From an uncultured Bacilli bacterium (GTDB taxonomy: Bacteria > Bacillota_I > Bacilli_A > RF39 > UBA660): 64,000 bases of DNA. Every line of letters starts with the position of its first letter. Within the stretch, counting starts at the first letter, position 1. Of this stretch, positions 56,632-64,000 are shown piece after piece. Location: the NCBI GenBank assembly GCA_947629375.1, contig CANRDN010000002.1:1-64000 (forward strand). The letters are read 5' to 3'. A program made the translations under genes and the position numbers. The notes under the pieces are model-generated. The model was not told the DNA's origin. It was given only the letters and a program-made list of their open reading frames with translations, and did not search any database.

Positions 56632-59600
56632 ATGGACGAGAAACTACGAAAAATATTAAATAAAATCAACTTGGATGAAGCCTATTTCGAACTCTTTTTT
56701 AATGCCAAATTACACAAGACAAGTATCGATGATTTAGAAAACAAAGTAACAATAGAAATAGAAAATGATGGGGATATTGGTAGTGATATGTATGAAGAAT
56801 TAAAAAAGAAATTTTCTTCTTATTTTGATGGCGCTACCATAGTCTTGAGAATAATAAATAATACTGATATAAGTACTAATTTTGATGAGAATTACGAAAG
56901 TGTTATAAATCAAAAATATGAAAGTTTACCTAATATCAATGCCTTTAAAGAAAAGATGGAGATAACTGGTAATTCGGTAAATATAACGGTCGTCAATGAA
57001 AGAGAAAAGAAAGACTTAGAGATAGACTTTAAAAAACTTCAAGAAATGTTAAAAGATTTAGGGACTAAGTTTACTTATTCTATTATTGTAGATGATCAAA
57101 AAAGAGTAGATATCGATGAAAAAATAACTGATGAATCAACAGAGATAATGAGTAAACCTTATGTCTTTAGGGAAGCAAGTAAAGAGCAATCTAATAACTT
57201 TCCACGAAGAAGAAAAAAAGAAGTCGATGAGAAGACAATCTTTGGCAATTTAATTAAAGAAGATGAAGCAATTACTAAGATTAAATCTATTGTTAGAGAA
57301 AATCCTCAAGTAGTAATAGAAGCTAAGATATTTGGAACAGAAGAATTTGTCCCACAAAGTAAAGCTTTTAAAATACTGACTTTGAAAGTAACTGATTACA
57401 CAGATAGTATTATCTGTAAAGTTTTTGTTCGTGATGATGAAGTCTACGATAATCTAGTAAAGAAAACGAGTACAGGCACTTGGGTTAAACTAAGAGGAAG
57501 CGTCAAGCAAGATGAGTACTCTAATAACGAACTAGTACTTACTGTCTACGATATTTACGAGTCAGATAGAAAAGATAGCAAAATGGTCGATAATGCAGAA
57601 GTTAAGCGTGTCGAACTTCACGCTCATACGATGATGAGTCAGATGGATGGAGTTAGTAAACTTGATCTTGATAAACATACTTGTGAACTTGTAAGTAATT
57701 GTATCGATATGGGATATAGAGCAGTGGCAGTAACGGATCACTCAGGTTGTCAAGCATTCCCAATTGCGTTTGAACTTGTAACAAACTATAACAAAGGACT
57801 TATTAAAAAACTTAAAGGTAAAAAAGAAGAGTTAGAAACAAAACTAAATGAAGAAGAAAATGCTGACCAAAAGAAATTAATAAGTGATGAACTTGATGAA
57901 GTTAATAAAGACCTTGCAAACCCTAAAAAGTTTAAAGTTTTATATGGAACTGAGTTGACACTTGTTGACGATACGGTAAATATTGTAATAAGACCAACTG
58001 AACTTGACTTACTAAATACAGAATATGTTGTATTCGATACAGAAACAACTGGATTTAATGCAGCAGGTGGCGACCAGATGATCGAAATAGGTGCTGTTAA
58101 AATAAAAAATGGTGAAATAACGGACCGTTTTGATGAATTAATTGACCCTCATCGTCCAATTCCTGAAAACATAACAGAACTTACTCACATAACTACCGAG
58201 ATGGTTCAAGGAAAAGATGATGAGGAAACTGTTACTAAGAAATTCTTAGAGTGGTCAAAAGACGCCCCAATGGTTGCACATAATGCCAAATTTGATATCT
58301 CATTTATCGAAATGTCAATGAGAAAATATAACCTTGGAGAATTTAAAAACACAGTTATCGATACATTAGAGTTATCTAGAACTTTGGACCAAGGTTATGC
58401 AAGGCACTCACTATCCGCTCTTGTTTCAAGATACAATGTCGACTTTGATGAAGAAGGACACCATAGAGCAGATTACGATGCAGAAGGAACTGCTAAAGTT
58501 TTCCACAAGATGGTATTAAAACTTATAAATCAAAACTATAAAAAGATAACTGATTTAGATAGATTGATTTCCAAAGATGAAATCCATAAATTTGGTAGAA
58601 CTTTCCACTTTAATGCCCTTGCTATAAATAAAAAAGGAATTAAAAACTTATTTAAAATTATATCTTTAGCAAACACTGTCTACCTATATAAGACACCTAG
58701 AATATTAAGAAGTAAACTAGAAGAGTTAAGAGAAGGTCTTTTAATAGGAAGTGGATGCTATAACTCTGAAGTATTCCTTGAAGCAAGAAGTAAAGAAGGA
58801 GAGGAACTAACTAACATTATTAACTTCTACGATTATGTTGAAGTACAGCCACCTGAAGTGTATGATCATTTGATTCAAACTAGTGACTTTAAAGATGAAG
58901 ATGAACTAAAAGACCACATTAAAAAGGTTATCTCAGCAACGAAAGAAGCCGGTAAAATCATTGTGGCAACAGGTGATGTTCACCACTTTACAAGAGAAGA
59001 TAAAATTTATCGTGAAGTTATAATAAATCAAAAAGTACCAGGTGGAGGAAGACATCCTCTTGCTAAAAAGGAAATAACAGATATTCCTTCCCAACACTTT
59101 AGGACGACTAATGAAATGCTTGAAGATTTTGCCTTTTTAGGAAAAGATTTAGCATATGAAATAGTTGTAGAAAACACTAATAAAGTTGCTGATATGTGTG
59201 AAGAAATAGAAGTAATCCCCGATACTGGTGGAATTCCATTTTCACCACGAGTTAAAAGTGATGATGGGAAAACTTATCTAGATTGTCCACAGGTTGTTAC
59301 CGATTTAGTCTTTACAAAAGCTAAAGAGTGGTATGGAGAAAACTTGCCATATAATATCGAAGAGCGTATTGCTAAAGAACTTTATGGTGATATTGTCTAC
59401 AATTGTTATAGTTCGATTGTAAAAAAAGAAAATAAAGATATTAGTGAAGAAGAATTCAATAAAGAAGTATTTAAAAGAGTTCACGAAACAGTTGCCAGTG
59501 GTTTTGATAAAGTTAAAGAAGAAATATCAAAGTACTTAAAAGACAACTGGAAAGAAGAAGATGGAGAACTAACTGATGAAGCCTTGAACAAAAAGTTGAA

Positions 59601-61587
59601 AAAAGAACTTGGTGGTATCATCGGTGGAGGATTTGACCCAATCTACTTGATTGCCCAAAGACTTGTAAAGCACTCAAATGACGATGGATATCTAGTAGGA
59701 TCTCGTGGTTCAGTTGGATCTAGTCTAGTAGCAAGTATGATGGGAATATCAGAAGTAAACCCACTTCCACCTCACTATAGATGTACAAAATGTAAACTAA
59801 GTATCTTCGATGACGAAGAAGGTAAGGCTCTTGGTGCTACTTATAATTCCGGGTTTGATTTACCTGATAAAGAATGTCCAAACTGCCATATACCAATGTT
59901 AAAAGATGGACAAGATATCCCATTTGCCACTTTCTTAGGATTCAATGCCGATAAAGTTCCTGATATCGATTTAAACTTCAGTGATTTAAACCAAGCATCA
60001 GCTCACGAATATACAAAAGTTTTGTTTGGTGTCGATAATGTCTACCGTGCTGGAACAATCGGTACTGTTGCTGATAAGACAGCATATGGATTCGTTTTAG
60101 GGTACTTCGAAGATAAAATAATGGAGCTTATCGGAGAAATTGCTAAAAGTGTCGGTAAAAGTATTGAAGAGATGTTATCGGTAGATAAAAAGGAAAAACC
60201 AAACGATGTCGCTAAAAAATTCTTACTTTTACAAGAAAATATTAGAGATAATGTTCCACCGGAAATAGATATGAAATACGATGAAATGGTAAGTAAGATA
60301 AAAGCCTATTCTAGTGTTAGAAGTGCTGAAATAGAGCGTATTTCATTAGGCTGTGTCGGAGTAAAAAGAACGACAGGACAGCATCCAGGTGGAATAGTAG
60401 TTGTACCAGATTATATGGATGTATCAGATTTTACACCATTCCAGTTCCCAGCAGATGACCCAACAAGTGCTTGGAGAACAACGCACTTTTCGTACCACGC
60501 CATCGACCAGTGCTTATTAAAACTAGATATTTTAGGTCACAGTGATCCAACTCAACTTCGTATGATTCAGGATTTAACGAAGACCGATATCTTAAATGTA
60601 CCTATGGATGATAAAGAGACGATGAGTATCTTTAGTAGTACAAAAGCTCTTGGCGTTACAACTGAACAGATATTAAATCAAACAGGAACTCTTGGAATAC
60701 CAGAATTTGGAACACCATTTACTATTTCGATGGTTGAAGACACTAAACCCAAAACTTTTGCCGAACTTGTTAAAATATCTGGATTATCTCACGGTACCGA
60801 TGTATGGCTTGGTAATGCTCAAGAACTTATTAAAAAGAATGTCGTACCATTTAGTGAAGTTATCGGATGTCGTGACGACATTATGGTCTACTTGATATAT
60901 CACGGACTTCCACCAATTAAAGCATTCAAAATAATGGAGTTTGTTCGTAAAGGAAAAGCAAGTAAAGACCCTAAGACTTGGAGTGAACATAAAGAGACAA
61001 TGGAAAAGGCAGGAATAGAATCTTGGTTTATCGATTCCTGTGAAAAGATCAAGTATATGTTCCCTAAAGCTCACGCTTGTGCCTATGTAACTAGTGCCTT
61101 TAGAATTGCTTGGTACAAAGTTCATATGCCGGTATACTTCTATGCTTCTTGGTTAACTTCAAAAGCAACTGATGTCGACGTAATATCAATGATAAACGGT
61201 TACAATGCTATAAGAGAAAAAGTAATTGAAATAGAAACGAAAGGATACGATGCTACTAACAAAGAAAATGGTCAACACGAAAGTCTTAAGGTAGCGCTTG
61301 AAGCAACTGCAAGAGGAATCAATTTCCTTCCAATAAGTTTGCAAGATAGCAGTGCTACGGTATGGGGAGTAAAAGATGATAAAAATATTTATCCACCATT
61401 TTCAGCTATCGATGGACTAGGAGATACAGTTGCTAAAGCTATAGTCGAAGAAAGAGATAAAAGACCATTTACAAGTATCGAAGACTTACAAAAAAGAGCT
61501 AAGATTTCTCAAACTCTTATCGATAAATTAAGAAAGATGAACATCTTAGATGGCCTTGATGAATCAGATCAATTATCATTATTTTAG
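56632..61587 (+). CDS. polC: DNA polymerase III PolC
   Basis: PHP 'VELHAHTMMSQMDG..AVTDHSG', inserted DEDD exonuclease 'YVVFDTETTGFNA', 'CTKCKLSIF..CPNCHIPM' zinc site, polymerase core. Confidence 0.98.
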   Translation: MDEKLRKILNKINLDEAYFELFFNAKLHKTSIDDLENKVTIEIENDGDIGSDMYEELKKKFSSYFDGATIVLRIINNTDISTNFDENYESVINQKYESLPNINAFKEKMEITGNSVNITVVNEREKKDLEIDFKKLQEMLKDLGTKFTYSIIVDDQKRVDIDEKITDESTEIMSKPYVFREASKEQSNNFPRRRKKEVDEKTIFGNLIKEDEAITKIKSIVRENPQVVIEAKIFGTEEFVPQSKAFKILTLKVTDYTDSIICKVFVRDDEVYDNLVKKTSTGTWVKLRGSVKQDEYSNNELVLTVYDIYESDRKDSKMVDNAEVKRVELHAHTMMSQMDGVSKLDLDKHTCELVSNCIDMGYRAVAVTDHSGCQAFPIAFELVTNYNKGLIKKLKGKKEELETKLNEEENADQKKLISDELDEVNKDLANPKKFKVLYGTELTLVDDTVNIVIRPTELDLLNTEYVVFDTETTGFNAAGGDQMIEIGAVKIKNGEITDRFDELIDPHRPIPENITELTHITTEMVQGKDDEETVTKKFLEWSKDAPMVAHNAKFDISFIEMSMRKYNLGEFKNTVIDTLELSRTLDQGYARHSLSALVSRYNVDFDEEGHHRADYDAEGTAKVFHKMVLKLINQNYKKITDLDRLISKDEIHKFGRTFHFNALAINKKGIKNLFKIISLANTVYLYKTPRILRSKLEELREGLLIGSGCYNSEVFLEARSKEGEELTNIINFYDYVEVQPPEVYDHLIQTSDFKDEDELKDHIKKVISATKEAGKIIVATGDVHHFTREDKIYREVIINQKVPGGGRHPLAKKEITDIPSQHFRTTNEMLEDFAFLGKDLAYEIVVENTNKVADMCEEIEVIPDTGGIPFSPRVKSDDGKTYLDCPQVVTDLVFTKAKEWYGENLPYNIEERIAKELYGDIVYNCYSSIVKKENKDISEEEFNKEVFKRVHETVASGFDKVKEEISKYLKDNWKEEDGELTDEALNKKLKKELGGIIGGGFDPIYLIAQRLVKHSNDDGYLVGSRGSVGSSLVASMMGISEVNPLPPHYRCTKCKLSIFDDEEGKALGATYNSGFDLPDKECPNCHIPMLKDGQDIPFATFLGFNADKVPDIDLNFSDLNQASAHEYTKVLFGVDNVYRAGTIGTVADKTAYGFVLGYFEDKIMELIGEIAKSVGKSIEEMLSVDKKEKPNDVAKKFLLLQENIRDNVPPEIDMKYDEMVSKIKAYSSVRSAEIERISLGCVGVKRTTGQHPGGIVVVPDYMDVSDFTPFQFPADDPTSAWRTTHFSYHAIDQCLLKLDILGHSDPTQLRMIQDLTKTDILNVPMDDKETMSIFSSTKALGVTTEQILNQTGTLGIPEFGTPFTISMVEDTKPKTFAELVKISGLSHGTDVWLGNAQELIKKNVVPFSEVIGCRDDIMVYLIYHGLPPIKAFKIMEFVRKGKASKDPKTWSEHKETMEKAGIESWFIDSCEKIKYMFPKAHACAYVTSAFRIAWYKVHMPVYFYASWLTSKATDVDVISMINGYNAIREKVIEIETKGYDATNKENGQHESLKVALEATARGINFLPISLQDSSATVWGVKDDKNIYPPFSAIDGLGDTVAKAIVEERDKRPFTSIEDLQKRAKISQTLIDKLRKMNILDGLDESDQLSLF

Positions 61588-61608
61588 AGAACTTCGGTTC
61601 TCTTTTTT
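61585..61608 (+). terminator. Intrinsic terminator after polC
   Basis: AGAGAAC-TTCG-GTTCTCT plus T-run. Confidence 0.85.
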
Positions 61609-61741
61609 ACACTTTTCAAAAAGTGAAAATATTTTTTACAATTATCCCAAAATTATTACACAATTATATTTTACAATTAAAGTATAAAAGGAGATGATAA
61701 GTATAAGTTCTAAAAAGTAGACAACTAAATATCATAAAATC

Positions 61742-61790
61742 ATAGCAAAAAGCTATTTCGAAATTTATATTATAAATTATATTTTGCTAT
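61742..61790. repeat. Nested inverted repeat/palindrome in the polC-dnaG intergenic region
   Basis: ATAGCAAAA (61742-61750) with TTTTGCTAT (61782-61790), enclosing AATTTATATTATAAATT (61762-61778) and overlapping a local hairpin ATAGC-aaaaa-GCTAT. Confidence 0.7.
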
Positions 61791-61890
61791 AGGCAGAATA
61801 CAAAACTTTGTAAAATACTTTGAAAGGAATGTGGTTAATTAGAAAAAAAACAAAAAAAATAAAAGGAGAGATTGCTTATAAGGATTTAGG

Positions 61891-61921
61891 GAAAACTGGT
61901 TAAATACCGGTTTTCTTTTTA
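61891..61921 (+). terminator. Intrinsic terminator upstream of the dnaG promoter
   Basis: GAAAACTGG-...-CCGGTTTTC plus T-run. Confidence 0.8.
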
Positions 61922-61949
61922 TTGAAAAAATATCAAATTGAAGTATAAT
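61922..61949 (+). promoter_or_regulatory. Putative dnaG promoter TTGAAA-N16-TATAAT
   Basis: TTGAAA 61922-61927, TATAAT 61944-61949. Confidence 0.6.
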
Positions 61950-61970
61950 ATTTGTGTATAAGGAGGAGCT

Positions 61971-63701
61971 ATGAATAATCAGAATACTATTAATGAAATT
62001 AGAAGTAAAATTAATATTATCGATTTAATAAGTGAATATGTTCCTCTAACGAAAAAAGGGCAATATTACTGGGGAATATGTCCTTTTCATAACGATAAAA
62101 ATCCCTCTATGAGTGTCGATGAAAAAAAACAGACTTATACTTGTTGGAGTTGTCACAACAGTGGAAATGTTTTTAACTTTTATGAACAAATCGAAAATAT
62201 TACTTTCCCGGAAGCCCTAAAAAGACTTGGGGATAGAGTAGGAATTACTCTAGATGGTTATAAGAGTAGTTTTAATACTAAATACAATAAGTATTATGAA
62301 ATATATGATTTAACTCAAAAATATTATCAATTAATGTTAAATACAGACAAGGGACAAGCAGCAAGAGAATACTTAAAAAAGCGTGGAATAGACAGTGATA
62401 CGATAAAAGAATTTGGTATAGGACTTGCTTTAGATGAAAAAGATAAATTAGTAGGGTATCTAAAAGAAAAAAAGTACGATATTAATACTTTAAATGATTT
62501 AGGTCTTGCCAATAACGACATCGATACTTTTATAAATCGCATTATTTTTCCACTAGATGATCGAAATGGAAGAGTAGTAGGTTTTTCCGGAAGAATATAC
62601 GATAACTCTAAAATGAGTAAATATATGAATACCAAAGAGACAGCAATCTTCAAAAAAGGAATGTGTCTATATCATTACAATGCTTCAAAGGATGCGGTTA
62701 GACTTAGTAAATATGTAATTGTAATGGAAGGATTTATGGATGTTATAAGAGCATCCACTATCGGAATAAAAAATACAGTCGCTCTTATGGGAACAGCATT
62801 AACCGATGAACAAATTTCTCTTATAAAAAAGCTTTCCTTAAATGTTTACTTGTGTCTAGATGGTGATAATCCAGGACAAGATGCAGATTTACATAATGGT
62901 GAACTTCTTGAAAAAGCTGGATTAAATGTTAAAGTAGTATGCCTAACAGATGATGAAGATCCAGATTCTTACATCTTAAAAAATGGCGAGAAAAAATTTA
63001 AAGACTTAGTCGAAAATGCTAAAAACTATAGTGATTTTAAGATAGATAAATTAAAGTCAAATGTTAATTTTGAAAGTGATGTAGAGCTTTCTAATTATGT
63101 AAATAAAGTAATTAAAGAAGTTTCTACAATTAAAGATGAAATAAGATGCGAAATAATCCTTAAAAAACTTGCAAAAGAAACAAATTTGAGTTATAATACA
63201 CTAGAAAAAAAATTAAATGAGTACAAGAGCCTTGATGAAGAAGGAAAGAAAAAAGTTGACAATAATCTAATTGAGAGAAAAGATGTAAAGAAAGATAAAT
63301 ATCAAAGAGCATCCATAGAATTTATCTATTATATGCTGGTTAATCCAAAAGCGATAAAAGTATATGATAGTAAAAAACTTTATTTTATCGATTCTGCTAC
63401 AAGAAACTTAGCTGCTGAAATTAGTTATTACTACCATCAATATGGTAAAATTGAGATTGCAGACTTTTATACTTATTTAAATGATAAGAAAGAATTGTTG
63501 GATGTTTTTAGTGAAGTTCAAAGTCTTAACTTAGATGAAGACATTAATGATGTTACCCTAATGGAATATGCCAAGGTAATAAGTGATTACAATATGAGAC
63601 AAGAAATAAAGCGTCTTGAAGAGAAAATGAGGAAAGAACCATTAGAGGAAGAAAAAATTAAGATTTTGGAAAGCATTAGAAAACTGAGAATAGGGGAGTG
63701 A
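61971..63701 (+). CDS. dnaG: DNA primase DnaG
   Basis: Zinc finger 'CPFHNDKNPSMSV..YTCWSCHNSGNVF', TOPRIM 'VIVMEGFMDVIRA', 'LCLDGDNPGQDA'. Confidence 0.97.
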   Translation: MNNQNTINEIRSKINIIDLISEYVPLTKKGQYYWGICPFHNDKNPSMSVDEKKQTYTCWSCHNSGNVFNFYEQIENITFPEALKRLGDRVGITLDGYKSSFNTKYNKYYEIYDLTQKYYQLMLNTDKGQAAREYLKKRGIDSDTIKEFGIGLALDEKDKLVGYLKEKKYDINTLNDLGLANNDIDTFINRIIFPLDDRNGRVVGFSGRIYDNSKMSKYMNTKETAIFKKGMCLYHYNASKDAVRLSKYVIVMEGFMDVIRASTIGIKNTVALMGTALTDEQISLIKKLSLNVYLCLDGDNPGQDADLHNGELLEKAGLNVKVVCLTDDEDPDSYILKNGEKKFKDLVENAKNYSDFKIDKLKSNVNFESDVELSNYVNKVIKEVSTIKDEIRCEIILKKLAKETNLSYNTLEKKLNEYKSLDEEGKKKVDNNLIERKDVKKDKYQRASIEFIYYMLVNPKAIKVYDSKKLYFIDSATRNLAAEISYYYHQYGKIEIADFYTYLNDKKELLDVFSEVQSLNLDEDINDVTLMEYAKVISDYNMRQEIKRLEEKMRKEPLEEEKIKILESIRKLRIGE

Positions 63702-63705
63702 ATTT

Positions 63706-64000
63706 ATGATTGGTGAAATAAAAACTATCGAAGAAAGAAAGAAAACACTTGTTGAAAAAGGAAAGAAACAAGGTTACATCACATACGAACAACTAGTTGA
63801 AGAACTAAAAGGCCTTGATGTAGATAGTGATACACTAGATGATTTATATAATACACTTGTAGAAAACAATATCGAAGTAATAAGTGAAACTGCAGATAAT
63901 GGAACAGATGATGAAGATCCATCTGGCTTAATCGTAGAAGATTTAACGATGTCTAAGGACATTAAAATAAATGACCCAGTTAGAATGTACTTAAAGGAAA
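63706..64000 (+). CDS. rpoD: RNA polymerase primary sigma factor RpoD, 5' part (runs off the window)
   Basis: Sigma-70 region 1.1-like N-terminus, ends '..DPVRMYLKE'; directly after dnaG. Confidence 0.88.
   Translation, partial: MIGEIKTIEERKKTLVEKGKKQGYITYEQLVEELKGLDVDSDTLDDLYNTLVENNIEVISETADNGTDDEDPSGLIVEDLTMSKDIKINDPVRMYLKE

Noticed and set aside
61829-61903. 24-aa ORF MWLIRKKTKKIKGEIAYKDLGKTG in the polC-dnaG gap
   Set aside because: The Shine-Dalgarno-like AAAGGA directly abuts the ATG with no spacer, and the ORF is very short; kept only as part of the non-coding unit observation
30980-63705. Possible TGA=Trp recoding as in mollicutes
   Set aside because: TGA is a true stop for several genes here (the 141-aa accessory gene at 30986, dnaG at 63701) and conserved Trp positions use TGG
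1-64000. CRISPR arrays, IS elements, prophage genes or a conjugative relaxase
   Set aside because: No regular spaced repeats, transposase/integrase motifs, phage structural genes or MOB-type relaxase motifs were recognised in the supplied ORFs

Overview
AT-rich window from a low-GC Bacillota-like chromosome (uncultured Bacilli/RF39-like is only a guess). TGA acts as a stop, so the genetic code looks standard. Nearly all convincing genes are on the + strand. Four blocks stand out. (1) ~0.1-20.2 kb: a large envelope-machine locus that interleaves Tad/Flp-type genes (CpaB-like SAF protein, CpaF/TadA ATPase, TadB, TadC, small pilin-like proteins, a TadZ-like protein with a degenerate P-loop) with type IV secretion/conjugation-type genes (VirB2-like pilin, VirB6/TrbL-like, PrgI-like, VirB4, SpoIID-like and CHAP/NlpC-like wall enzymes, VirD4/TraG coupling ATPase). 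No relaxase, prepilin peptidase or transposase is visible. (2) ~28.4-31.5 kb: a peptide-export cassette with a C39-peptidase ABC transporter, a very short accessory protein, and three small ORFs missing from the supplied track. Two have matching 15-aa double-glycine leaders; the third is a short membrane protein sharing a G-x3-G-[ST]-x2-R-x7-C motif with the second. (3) ~31.5-41.3 kb: an EAL protein with a degenerate GGDEF, followed by VTC, DUF4956-like, CotH-like, glycosidase-like, HEAT-like and GT2 genes, probably a surface-polymer system. (4) ~41.4-64 kb: housekeeping genes (ftsA, ftsZ, ftsK, deoD, M16 peptidase pair, HerA-like ATPase, sepF, divIVA-like, rpmB, dnaE, polC, dnaG, start of rpoD). 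One tRNA-Cys lies at 24666-24739. All calls come from reading motifs and gene order; no database search was run.
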